Program-made: the position numbers and the translations under genes
Assembly (NCBI GenBank): GCA_025331445.1
Contig: JAIWNE010000063.1
Location: 1-64,000, forward strand
Length of the DNA stretch: 64,000 nt
Direction: 5' to 3'
Source of the DNA: Blakeslea trispora
Lineage: Eukaryota; Mucoromycota; Mucoromycetes; Mucorales; Choanephoraceae
The notes under the pieces: model-generated
Told to the model about the DNA's origin: nothing
The model's input: the letters and a program-made list of their open reading frames with translations, nothing else
Databases searched by the model: none
Part shown: in pieces, positions 10,054 to 20,835 of the stretch
Position numbering within the stretch: position 1 is the stretch's first letter
How the letters are laid out: the number at the start of each line of letters is the position of its first letter

Positions 10054-10535
10054 CTTTTTCTCTCTTCAAAATTTGTCTGCTTTGATACAAATCGAATGAG
10101 TTGAGCAACATATTATTCGTCCTTGATCAAGGACAAATGAAAACTTTTATTATTAGAAACCTTTGATCGGAAACAATGTCTTTGATGATTAAGGATGTCG
10201 GTTGATGAATGATCCCTTTTGGTAGATGTATATTAAACCGAAACATGTTTGCGATTTTGGTATCCATGATAAGATAAGCTTTTATTTAAATTAATGTGAT
10301 ATATCTCATTAATTGCTACAGTCAAAGACTACACTCTCATTCTTTATACTCCTTTACTCTGTTTTAGGATAAGATGCCTTCCTAATATATCCAAAGTAAA
10401 GAAGTTTGTTCAAATACAGCTATCTGCTATTAGATATTCGAGACCGATCAGAGTTTTTTTTTTTTGACTACGCTTGTTGGTGTTGCTGACTTTTCTTTAC
10501 CTTTAATTTTTTTAATTGGTTACAGTAGGAGGATA

Positions 10536-13205
10536 CAGTGCCTCCATTTTTAATTAACGAAAATTTTTACAAGTTTTCGAAACTTATCTGCTCAAAACTT
10601 TTGGTGACAAAAACAAAAAGCGAGCCTGAATATATATTTTTTAAACCTTTCTAAACAATTATTTAGGCTTGCTTTTTGTTTTTGTCACCAAAAGTTTGAG
10701 CAGATAGGTTTTGAAGTTAGTCGGTTTTAAAATTCTTGGCTGGGAGTTATATGGTGGAGGGTCAGATTTGAAAAATAAAAAATTTCTGTATGATATTGTT
10801 ATAGCAGTGTGTAACCTCTAATATATTTGTGTAACCAAACCAGACAATAAATTAAGAAAACATCAAACCCAATATCCCTTCTCCATTTTCATTAAAAATT
10901 ATAAAATTATGCCTCCACTTAACGCTAGACAAAAAGCCTTCAAGAACAGAAGCAGAAATGAGAACAATCAGTTCGTCACAGTTAACGAAGTAGAGGATTG
11001 TGATGATTGGATCATTGATGGCATTAATTTGGATGAAGTCAATGCCAGAATTGAAAGAGAGGAATCTGTTGAGGTTGCAGAGAGAAACATCAACAACACT
11101 CTCTCATGCAACAACAGCAATTTGACGAAGAGAAAGGGTATATACCAAGGGGTATCAACTACCACCAAGTGGAGAAGAAAGAAGGAACAGGAGAGAGTGA
11201 GACCTGAACAAACATTGATGAGCTTTGGAATCACTGTTCGGCAAAAGCCAGTTCCTAAAGAAAAGGAGATAAAAATCAGTGCTCGCGAGAAAGAGATCAC
11301 CTTGATCAGGGAGAAGCTTGGTGACCTTCAAAAGTATGTTGTACCTGTAATGAACAAGCAGAAGGAAGGTAACAAGAGAGATGCCTACAACAACGCTCGG
11401 TATCTCTCCGTGAAGTACTACTTCATGAAGCGTCTTGAAGGTGTGCACAAGGGTGAAGCTGCAAAGGCAGCTGCTTTGCTTTACTGGCCTGACAACTCAG
11501 AGCCTTATAGAGCTGCAGCTATTATCAAGTGGGTCAAGGAATTTCTTGATCAGGGTAAGCTATCCGACCATCAGCAAGGCGCCCATGTCAAGAGAGCATC
11601 TCTCTTAAGTGACTCAGATGTGAAGTTGATGATCCTTGAGAAGATCAAGCAAATGCCTCCCGCTGAGCGATCTCTCGTTGTACTGAAGAAGTACATTGAT
11701 GAAGAAGCAGTTCCTTCTGTCTTGGATGTGAAGAGCTGTATCCCCATTTCAACCATTGCAAACTATATGGTTGAATGAGGTTACAGCTATCGAAAGAACA
11801 AAAAGACGGTATATTTCAATGGCCACGATAGAGAAGATGTAGTTGCTTACAGAAATGAATGATCAAAGCGAATGATTAACTATATGAGGAGATCAGACTT
11901 TTACTCTGGAGAGAAGCAAGAGGCTATTCTTGAGCCAAAGCTGAATGAGGGTGAAAGCAAGATTGTGTTCGTTACTCATGACGAATGCACTTTTTATGCA
12001 AATGACGGTAAGTACAATTAGATCTTTGATGCTCATCTACTAATCATTTCTGTATCTACAATTAGGAAAAGAAGTATTGTGGTTGCAAGAGGATGAAAAC
12101 TACATCCGCAAAAAGTCCATGGGCTTGTCAATCATGGTAAGCGAGTTCCAATGCCCATGCCATGGAACTATGAGACAGATGAAATGGTCATCTAGAACCT
12201 ATTTCGAAGCAGGAGACAGTAGGGAAGGGTGGTGGACTTCCGCACATATGGTAAAGCAGCTCAAGGAGGATGCCATAGGACTTTTCGAGAGCTTGCATCC
12301 TGATTGTACTGCTGTCTTCCTATTTGACAACAGTTCCAATCATGATGCATTTGCTGATGATGCTTTGGTTGCGTCTAGAATGACGCTCAACGAAAAAGAA
12401 TGGAGTGAAAAGCTAAAGTATCAGTTCAAAGATACTTTAGTTACTTTGGCTAACGGCGATACGCTGAGTCAGTCATTTTACCATGACAAAGAGATCTGCA
12501 CGTTGGATAAGAAGAATCGACCAGTCGTATTAAAGAAAAGATTCTTCAAAGGTAGTTGCTTCAGGCATTTTACGCACTCAGTCTGACTTGTTAAATCATA
12601 GGAATAAAAAAAAATCTTGGAAGAAAGAAGCCAGTGGTTTGGGCGTGATTTGCAAGGCAAAGCCTGGAAGCTGGATTGTGGCAAGCCAGCTTGTGCTCAA
12701 TCTATGTGTTGTGCAAGGCACTATCTTGAAAGTTGCCCAGACTTCAAGGCTCAAAAAACCGCACTTCAAGAAACTGTCGAAGATGCTGGTCATATATTTG
12801 AGCTCTATCCAAAGTATCATTGCGAATGTAACTGGATAGAGTACTATTGGTCATATGCCCGTTTGAAGTGTGATTACACCTTCAAATCGCTTGAAACCAA
12901 TGTATCGACCTTTCTGGATACAGCTAGCAATACGGCTCATATAAGAAAGTATTTCCAGAAGTGTATGGATTATATTGAAGCATACAGTGAGTGTAGTGAT
13001 GGCCGAAAAATTTCTCTAGAATTAGAGAAATTAGTTAACAAAAGATACCTATCACATAGAAAAGTGAAAGTGGACAATGAAATCACCCAATAAAAACACA
13101 AATTTTGGAAATCACTATCGGATTTTTAATAATATAGCGGAATATTAAATGATAGAAAATTTGAAAAGAAATTAAAGTTTATAAGATTTAAGACTGGAGG
13201 CACTG
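10536..13205 (+). mobile_element. IS630/Tc1-superfamily DNA transposon, copy 1 (2.67 kb)
   Basis: The ends are CAGTGCCTCCA and its reverse complement, flanked on both sides by TA (10534-10535 and 13206-13207), the target duplication typical of IS630/Tc1/mariner. It holds one transposase gene. The left end abuts the palindrome arm. A related but structurally cleaner copy is at 41086-43729. Confidence 0.88.
10909..13093 (+). pseudogene. IS630/Tc1-superfamily DDE transposase, copy 1, inactivated
   Basis: MPPLNARQKAF opens a long basic N-terminus, followed by a helical DNA-binding part (HVKRASLLSDSDVK). The DDE core has THDECTFYAND (first Asp), AVFLFDNSSNH (second Asp) and CNWIEYYWS (Glu). Two introns are seen: 12008-12065 (GTAAGT..TTAG) and 12552-12601 (GTAGTT..ATAG). 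The first is absent from the copy at 41492. Two TGA codons (11776-11778 and 11860-11862) sit where the intact copy has Trp. After the Glu motif it lacks a few residues (MAKREA) present in the other copy. Otherwise colinear with it. Confidence 0.82.
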
Positions 13206-13673
13206 TAGCACTGAAATTTATCTATTGCGAGGAATTAGCTGGCTCCTAATGAATGTTTTTTTGTTGCAACTTTTTTTCTAGCATTAATTTTTTATTTTCT
13301 GAAGGATATATTTTTTTGCAACTTTTTTTATTCTATGACATAGGATCATTTTTATTCTTTTAAAGAGGCCTTTTTTTTTGCAACTTTTTTTTCTGAAATT
13401 GAATATGATATTCAGGATAGCACTTGTTATTTAAATCAAAAAGAAGCGAAAAGAAGATGTATCATAAATGATGTGAACTCATGTCAGGTTAATACAGTAT
13501 GTACTGTATGGATCGTTTGGCCAATATTTAGAAAATTAAGTAGGTATTCGCTCACACAATTAAAGTTGAATGTTTTGTAAAAAATGTAAAGTGATAGAAT
13601 GATCAATCTGTAATGTAAGAGTACAGAATAGTCACTGGATAACAATTACTTCTTTATTTTTTTTAATAAATCG
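13206..13673. other. Non-coding stretch with three T-flanked GCAAC motifs
   Basis: TTTTTTGCAACTTTTTTT or a close variant occurs three times about 55-60 bases apart (about 13258, 13312 and 13372). A short perfect palindrome, TACAGTATGTACTGTA, lies near 13494. No gene seen. Confidence 0.4.
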
Positions 13674-14593
13674 TTAAAATTGTATTTTGATGGTTTCTTT
13701 GATTTGTTTTTCTTTTTTTTTAATATTCATTTCAAGCTTTGTGTACATCAGATTGATGGGTGGATATACACAATCCTCTTCTACAATCAAAAGATTGTAA
13801 TGATAATCCTCAAGTTGCAAAACAATCGGCTTTCTTTCTTCAATGACATCACAGATTGGCACCATCAGAGTTAGCTTGTTGACCTTGTTGCTGTCCATGA
13901 TTGTTACAGCAATCTTATAGGTGTCAGCAACAATCTGGCTGCACTCGATGCCATTATACCAGAATGGTGAAGGACAGGAAGCATTGTTGTTGTTCAGTCC
14001 AAAAGAAAGAATGCTTCTTACCTTTTCAACGTCAAACCTATTTCTTTCTATTAAACAGAATATCCATTATATGCTGACTTTACTACATACCTCATCTTCT
14101 TGTAAGTCTCCAAGTTTTCTTAAAAAGTCAGCATCATTTCTTTTTTGACCTGCATGTGTCGTGCGTTGTCATGGTAGATTCCATACGCAATTGCGTGGAA
14201 CCCACAGTATCAAGAGGAAGGACTCACAACTACACGCTTTTTGGCAGCATAAAGCGTGGTGTCAGCTTTATGCTTGCTGATCGACTGGAATTCGGGATGG
14301 TTGTGGGGGTTTTGCTTCTTACTGAGAATCCAAGAGAGCCCCTTCTTGGTAGACCTGTTGTAATGGACCTGAAAGTTACAGCTGGGAATCTTGCACTTGG
14401 CGTATACTTTTTGGTCAGTCTTGAGTCTAAACCCAATGAAATGTTTAGCTGTGAGAGGAATGTTCTGGAGAACGTAGTCAGCAACATCGTGTTTAGTGAA
14501 TGTGTTTGAGAGTTCGGGTTGCATGTTGAGGTGAATGATATTGCGCGTAAAGATAACTAAAGTAAAATAAAATAAAAACTTTTGTTTAGCCAA
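13674..14593 (-). pseudogene. Internally deleted MULE: FAR1-like zinc finger joined to OTU protease (copy 3)
   Basis: The minus-strand frame from 14593 gives a FAR1/WRKY-like zinc domain (FIGFRLKTDQKVYAKCKI, then C..C and NPHNHPEF). In the same frame, after a TGA at 14210-14212, comes YCGFHAIAYGIYHDNARH, an OTU active-site motif with catalytic Cys. After a frame break and a likely intron (about 14047-14093, GTATGT..ATAG) the OTU domain continues with FWYNGIECSQIVADTY, and then QLEDYHYNLL (catalytic His), to a stop at 13674. The DDE transposase and SWIM parts found in the copy at 48842-54642 are missing, so this is a deletion derivative. Confidence 0.7.
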
Positions 14594-15064
14594 GGGTCAT
14601 ATATGGACTCAACAAATCGTATTCAAACTGAGGTAAAAAAAAGTAGATGATACGATGTTATGTGAGATGTAAAAAGTAATTTGAAAAAAGCGGGTGTAAC
14701 AGATTTCTTTTTTTTTTTAAAAATTGGGGATCAGCGATACGTATTTATCAGCAAAACATTATTCTCCTTTAGCCAAACAACATGAAGTTTCCTCTCAAAT
14801 GAATGCAACAATGGTGAGGAAATTGCATGTGTTAAATTGTGTGAAGAAAAATGGATTTGAAGCGATGTTTAGCACATTTAAGACAAAAGGGGTTATAATC
14901 AAGTCTGATAATAAATTTATTGTTCTTGTCAGATAATATCAGATAGCCGATTATAGTAATTATGTACCTGTTGAGTAAGAAAATCTCAAACCTGTATATG
15001 ATAATATGTTGACAGATTAATCGAATGCTCTTTCTACCTAAATTTAACAAAAAATATATCAATT
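14594..15064. other. No gene seen; upstream region of the transposase fragment at 15065
   Basis: AT-rich with short T and A runs. Frames of about 70 codons exist on both strands but show no family features. Confidence 0.35.
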
Positions 15065-15506
15065 ATGTCTGGATCTCTTCTCCTCTGTTACTGTGATGAA
15101 TGTCTCAACTTTCCTAACGAAGAAAGATGGTTGCCTCAATATACCGTTCAGTATCACAAGGCAAACAATTTGTTTGGAGGCGTTGCCTTCAATGAGTGGG
15201 CTGCCGTGAATGGTAAAGCATTTTATGGAATAAAAATGCAACATGTATGGTAACGCTATTGGTTTTTTAGACGAGCAATTTTTTGACATGGCTGGCTTGT
15301 CTGAGCAAGATGTCAACAATGACATCGATTTAATGGATACTGATGGTAATAAAAAACAAATAACTGAGGAATTCAATGTTAATTATTTTGCTACGTAGAT
15401 GATGAATTCATGGAAGAAGACTTCAGCATTATGGCCACAGGTGGCGATGAAGAATGGTCTGAAGTTGCTACCTCTGCTTTTGAGCCTGAGGAGGTGACGG
15501 TTAAAA
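15065..15506 (+). pseudogene. N-terminal exons of a zinc-binding transposase, split by Merlin
   Basis: Exons 15065-15212, 15271-15345 and 15399-15506 join in phase. They read MSGSLLLCYCDECLNF (CxCxxC cluster), YTVQYHKANNLFGG, then acidic exons. The order and motif match the inverted-duplication gene at 8209 (CHCDEC..YNYHVRTKKFGG). The reading frame runs into the Merlin terminal repeat at 15507 and resumes at 18474 with the next conserved part. CACTA/KDZ-type transposases of fungi carry such N-terminal zinc clusters. The exact superfamily is inference. Confidence 0.6.
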
Positions 15507-15814
15507 GGGGGCTTGTGCACACTGGGCCCAAATTTGTAATATGTTGTAGCCGGAGCTTCAAAACCTATATTCTGAAAGTTTCCGAATATGGTAATCAATA
15601 TTGACGGAGTTCTGACCATTTAAAAATTTAAACGAGGCTATATAATAACATTTGTTGCTGTTGAAATTTTGCTTGTTTTAGTGTAGTGGTATACTCCACA
15701 ACTTGAAAACGTTAGGTTGCCAGTTCAACACACGGTGGTTACAAGTTAAGTATGTACTGATTTTTAGGCAAAAGTAACAATTTATTTTGAAATATAAGAA
15801 AAAAAGGAATTTTA

Positions 15815-17598
15815 TTACAACAAATTTTGTTCTGCTATTCTGCTGCTTTTTCTAAGCGCCACAAAACGTACAACTAGTTCGTCTGACTCTTGAACCTCTT
15901 CTGTCTCAAGATCCAAGGGAAGTTCCTCCTCGAACGAGTCGTCTTCTTCTGAATCGGAGTCTTCGTCCAAGTTGTCCACCTCGTTGAGAATGGGAGGCTG
16001 CAAATCTGACCTATAGAACTGGACTTCTCTCAAAGACTTTAGAAGGCCAGCATAAATATTTGAAGCATATTTGCGCCTCCACATAAACTCTGCCAAGATC
16101 CAAGGGGTGTTCTTTCTGGTTCTTTCTCGTGGAAAGACCCTTATCTTGATGGCGTTCCAAGTTCCTATGGTAATAAGTTAGTAAGATGGTCCTAAGTTAA
16201 ATTAAAATTCATACCTTCAATAGTGTTTGTATGTACACCATCCTCAGAGATGAAGCCTTCGCTGTGATTTACTGAGCGGTGAACCATATGACGCCAATCA
16301 TTGATGAAATTGTAACCGCGCCAAAAGTCAGTATGGATTGTTGATCCTTGGTTTACATTTGTTTCTATGACTGCTCTAAGAGTGGTAGCATCTCGACGCG
16401 GAACAGTCATTAGAAATACTCTTCTCTCTTGTGTTCTCTCAACACCTCCAACAACCCAAATGCCTTCGACACGATGGCCCCGATGATACTTTCGCTTGCC
16501 AAACTTTGATTCATCTATCTCTACAATAATAGAGTTGCCATCTCTATCATAACCGCCTAAAAGAATAAAAAGTATCAAAAAAGAGTTGCTACAAAGTAAT
16601 AAAATACTTACCAATCTTATCGGGATGGTTGAAACGCCATCTTTCGGTCAAAGGAACTGTTGATAAATCTACTTGATCGATATCAAGCTGAGGCTCTACT
16701 TGATTTACTAACAAAAAGTCTTGCTGCATGACTTGTAGCATATACCTAATGGTAAGACGAATAGTCTCGGGATCAAATCCGGTCAACAAAGAGATGGCTT
16801 GTCGGGGAACGTTATACACAAGCCAGAGCAAGATGATTCGCCATTAATATTGCACTGGAATATTTCTACCATAGAATACCGTTTGGTGAAGGGCTGAGCG
16901 TGAAGACTTGTTACACTTGCAACTGTTTTTATGGCAACGCCAAACCCAACCGTAACGCTGGTTCCAGACAAACTTCATGCGTTGGGGCTCGCTTACTAAT
17001 ACATCATCAACAACATCCCCGCTATCATCTTTCCTACGGCCGCCGTGACAATAAACTAGATCACTAAAGTTGTAAATAATGCGGTGACGAACAAAAAATC
17101 TACTCAAAAGTTAGAACTATTTAGTTGTAATGTTAAATAAACTTACTCAACCATATCAGTTTCGGTTTGCAAGTCACGCACAAGATCCTCATAGGGCAAT
17201 GGTTTGATAATAGGGTGTCTTGCAAATGCAATCACTTCAGGAAGCTCCTCAACAGGCAAGGGAACAGGAATTTCTCGTCCAGATAGGGTGACGTTGGGCT
17301 CTTCTTCTAACTGATCTTCGCTTAAGGCGTCATCGAGCTCAACCTCAGACATCTGGGAACCCATTTCATGTTGGAAAACAGAACCAGGAGGCGACAAAAA
17401 AGAGGAAGGAAGACCACCACGAGTTACTCTAACAGGTCGACCAAGAGAACGAGCATAAGTTCCAACAGAACCTACGTATTCCGATCCCTCTTCAGTCAAA
17501 GCGGCTGATGAAGATGACATAAAAACATCCTCGCAAGACGAACTTGAGATAAGATCAATAACCTCGGGACCAGAGACAGAGTTGCGAAAGTAATTCAT
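15815..17598 (-). pseudogene. Merlin (IS1595/ISXO2-like) transposase
   Basis: Starts MNYFRNSVSGPEV at 17598 with a long Ser/acidic N-terminus, then a zinc-like segment (YCHGG..WRCHKNSCKC). The catalytic core has EIDESKFGKRKYHRG (first Asp), HTDFWRGY (second Asp) and TNTIEGTWNAIK (Glu). A Glu/Asp-rich C-terminus ends SSRIAEQNLL. Introns are at about 17107-17150, 16562-16613 and 16165-16215, all GT-AG. A TAA at 16844-16846 interrupts the frame just before WRIILLWLVYNVP. The three catalytic residues are intact, so the copy is only mildly decayed. Confidence 0.85.
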
Positions 17599-18229
17599 TT
17601 GAAAAAATAGAATATAATGAGAAAGAGATAAAGAAAAGAAAAAGAAAAGAAAAAACTCTCCTATTTATACTATTTTCTGAGATTAAAATTTATAAAAAGG
17701 CAGTCCAAAATTTTCTATTGAGCGGTCACATTTCAAGTAATTAGTGATCAATGTGACTTTTAATTGATGACTCACAGAAATTTTTTGTGACATAATAAAA
17801 GTAGAATACATCAGTAAGCCGTTGACGTCAACTGTGTAGACGTCATCATCGAATTTAAAGTAATAGGTGATGTCAGGTTTGGAAAATTCATAGCAATTTA
17901 TTATTTTTCTTAATTTCTTTAAGCCTTATTGTGTTTTGACATGTTTGACATTCTTATTCCCGTGTAATTGTTATCCTTTTTTTGTAATTAAAATCATTGT
18001 ACCCATCAGTTAATTGTTTTTCTTTATGCATCACTTTATTTTTATATTTCATGTTGGAAACCTGATGCTCATCACTTAAACCTTTTAGTCTAATCAGTCC
18101 ATCATTATCTATTTATTTTCTTCTCCAAGTGAATTTGATAGCTCTCATTTGACTTATGTGACCAGCTCATGCCCTTCGACAAATGCAAAGATTTTTTTTT
18201 TCTAGAAATCTCAAATTTTTTTTTTGCAA

Positions 18230-18294
18230 AAAGCAAGAGTCGAACAGGCGACCTTTCGTCTTACATACTGACGATCTACCAATAATACTACAGA
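18230..18294 (-). pseudogene. tRNA-like sequence, degenerate
   Basis: The minus strand contains a D-arm-like TAGTATTATTGGTAGA, a stem TCGTC/GACGA with an enlarged 9-nt loop, and a T-arm-like GGTCGCCTGTTCGACTC. No acceptor stem pairs, so it is not a working tRNA. It lies inside the Merlin boundaries. As upstream of the real tRNA gene, ATTTAGTCACGTGAT lies about 45 bases before its 5' end (about 18335). Confidence 0.35.
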
Positions 18295-18473
18295 TAATTT
18301 AAATGATAAGAAAATTTTAAATTAATCTAACCTAATTTAGTCACGTGATTTTTACAAGATGTTGATTATCTCGAGAACTAGACCTTCCTAAAGTGGCAGA
18401 GTTGTTTCACAATACTTTTAACACTTATATCTATCATACAAGCACAAAAAATTACCAGTGTGCACAGGCCCCC

Positions 18474-18700
18474 TAAGATCCCTGAGTATGTTATGGAATG
18501 CTTGAATCAAGCCATGGAAGAAACTGGCGACTCCTTCCGCTTTCCTAAGCGTGTGCCTACCTTTTTGAATCGTACTGCTCTCCTTAATTGTAGTACAGAG
18601 GGTGTCAAGGCTTATGTTGTTTGTCCCAAGTGTCATGCTTTGCATGAAAAAACGGATGGTGCAGTCATCTGTCACCACGGCGTAGAGGGTGTATATAGTG
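18474..18700 (+). pseudogene. Continuation of the transposase N-terminus beyond Merlin
   Basis: The plus frame reads PKIPEYVMECLNQAMEETGD, then NRTALLNCSTEGVKAY and VVCPKCHALHEKTDG. It aligns with LTEDVMQTLNKVLEIHGDE and ITYYAACPSCHHLTT in the palindrome gene. The CPKCHALH zinc motif is the second conserved zinc cluster of this family. Similarity stops near 18700, with no catalytic part following. Confidence 0.6.
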
Positions 18701-18836
18701 ACTCAAATAGTTGGGAAATAACCCTGCGAAATATTTGTTTTTTTCATATGCGGTTTCAACGAAAAATAGGCAGAAACACAATGAGAACCGATGCAGAAAC
18801 ACAAGAATTGGGCTGTGGGTAAAGTATTATACGAGC

Positions 18837-20835
18837 TTACTTTGAATAGGAGTGCTTTATAGTCGAATCATATCTAGCTTAGGTCTCAAAGGGGAGTTAT
18901 AGTGACAAATGGCCTTTAGAGTATATAGCGATGATGATTTAACAAGTTTTAGAAGTATAAGCAATAAATAGGCTAATCGTATCGCTTTAATTTTCGGATG
19001 AGCTTGGCATATGATTGGATTATTTAGGTATTATGGGCAAATCAAGCTTCTTTAATTTTATTGATTTGAATCAAATAAATGCTATATATGGGTTCTTCTT
19101 TAGGCTTATTTGTAGCTCAGATATCCTTTTTTGTAATAGGGATGTTGCATCGGGTGTACTCAGATTAATTGGCATGCTTGGCTTTGATAAAGGTACCTTT
19201 TGGGATCATAAGAAGCAGTATAGGAAGCAGAAATGAATTAATTTCCATGATTAGAGCCTTCAATTCGCACCTTAATCGCTTTGTAGTAGCTGCGCTTGAA
19301 AAGATATACAACCTTAACCGATGGTAATTTTTTTGAAATTTTTTTTTCTTGACAGCCAACTTGAAGCAACATGCAAGGTCATGAGCAACACCAAGTATGA
19401 GATCACTCGACACCAGTACATACAAGAGTCAGAAACAACAGAGGAAGACAGTGAATAGCATAGAAAGTCTAAAAAACCAAAAAAAAATAAAGAAGAAACG
19501 CGATCCTCTACACATGTAGTTTGCCATGAGCATGTTGTGTCCTTTGGTTGAGATTAGGTACCTCATGAGTCCAGTCAACAGTAAGAGCAACAGTCAGAAG
19601 TGAACAGTTGATAAAGAGGAATTCACTCGGTAAGATAGCAGAGTAAAAATAGTCTGAAAGCGGTATTTCACTTGTCACGAAAGAGATTCAAAGCGATGAA
19701 GCCACCTCATCTGGGATGGAGCACCCATGTAAGCATGAGCAAAGGCAGGAAGACACAAAAAGAAGAATAACACAAGCAGTAAAGTTGGAAGGAACCCCAA
19801 ATTCAATCAAAAAGAGATTCGGCAACCTTCAAAAGCACAGACCATAGTAGTGGAAGGAGAATAGGCGGATAAAGAGCATTTCTTGAAGATGAGGTAGAGA
19901 GATGGCGACATGAGAAGAGACCAAGTATCCTGAACGACGGTATATCTGAGAGGAAAGGTGTTTCTTGAAGCTTGGATAGTGATTAGTGACAATGATGGAA
20001 CAGGCAGACCAAATGAGCACACAAGAAAGACAATAGACATGAATAAGTCAGGCATAGGATGGAAGCATGGTAGGCGATTAGATATACGATTGTCAAAGGG
20101 TTTCAAGACAATGACTACAAACAGAGCAAGTTAGTGAATGCAATGTATACAAAAGCATTTGAACACATAAATGGAGAAATCGAAGGACCTTAGACAAGAG
20201 TAACTTGAAAAAGACGCATCAATCCAAATAGGCAGCCCTTTTGAAAGATGGTATACAGAAAATAATCAAAGAGGTATAAGTTTGAGTAGCATGGTATAGA
20301 GCAGGCAGTTTGGATAAAAAAGTCATTGATGAGTTGGCAGAAAGCAATACAGAAGAGTGTAACATGGATAAAGGATTGTCTATCAAAGTCAATGATGAGC
20401 ATCTACACTAGTATATATGAATTGGATAATAAACAGATTTATACAGATGGTGAATTGGAAGAAGCAAAAAAAACAAGAAGAAAAGCGTAGTCGAGTTGTT
20501 GAGATGTTGTCATCATAAGGTGATATACATGTAGCTATTGTGAAATAAAAGAGTTAGTGATGTTGATGGATTATATGATATTTGTAAAAAAAAAAAAAAG
20601 AGATAAAAGTGCTTACCTTTTGCTGTGCATTTAATGAAAAAAAAAAGAGGAAAAAGAAAATGCGGGATTAAAAAAAATGGCTAGTATATATGAGAAATAT
20701 GGCAATGATGGGAAGAAAGTATGATTTCATTGATAGATTCAAGTTAAAATCATACTGAAAAGGAAAATGTCTTGGATTTGCATAAACAAATGTTATTAGT
20801 CATTAATTAAAGGAACTCTTTAATAAAAGGGGTTG
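18837..20835. repeat. Left arm of a 2-kb diverged inverted repeat
   Basis: It is the reverse complement of 25150-27148 with roughly 85% identity by eye. The outer end is at TTACTTTGAATAGGAG and the inner end near 20835. It contains an 86-codon frame on the minus strand (19425-19165) that is open with the same length in the other arm. It also has a conserved GTAAGC splice-donor-like site after GCAAAAG. No known protein is recognised. Confidence 0.8.

Larger units (their letters stand above)
7660..10531. repeat. Large near-perfect inverted duplication (arms about 1.4 kb, spacer 49 bp)
   Basis: The left arm 7660-9064 and right arm 9114-10531 are reverse complements with only scattered single-base differences, for example one C present at the right arm's GGCATGAAG and missing from the left arm's GGATGAAG near 8338. 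The spacer is 9065-9113. Each arm carries a TATA box, an ATG and three introns of a transposase 5' end, facing the centre. The right end abuts the IS630-like transposon at 10534. The high identity implies a recent duplication. Read-through RNA would fold into a 1.4-kb hairpin. Confidence 0.92.
15507..18473 (-). mobile_element. Merlin-type DNA transposon (about 2.97 kb)
   Basis: The terminal inverted repeats are GGGGGCTTGTGCACACTGG at 15507 and the complement of GGGGGCCTGTGCACACTGG ending at 18473. Between them is one transposase of the IS1016/IS1595 (Merlin) group on the minus strand. Merlin usually duplicates 8-9 bp. The flanks here (GGTTAAAA and TAAGATCC) do not match cleanly, so the duplication has decayed or been edited. 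It splits a transposase N-terminal gene. Confidence 0.85.
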
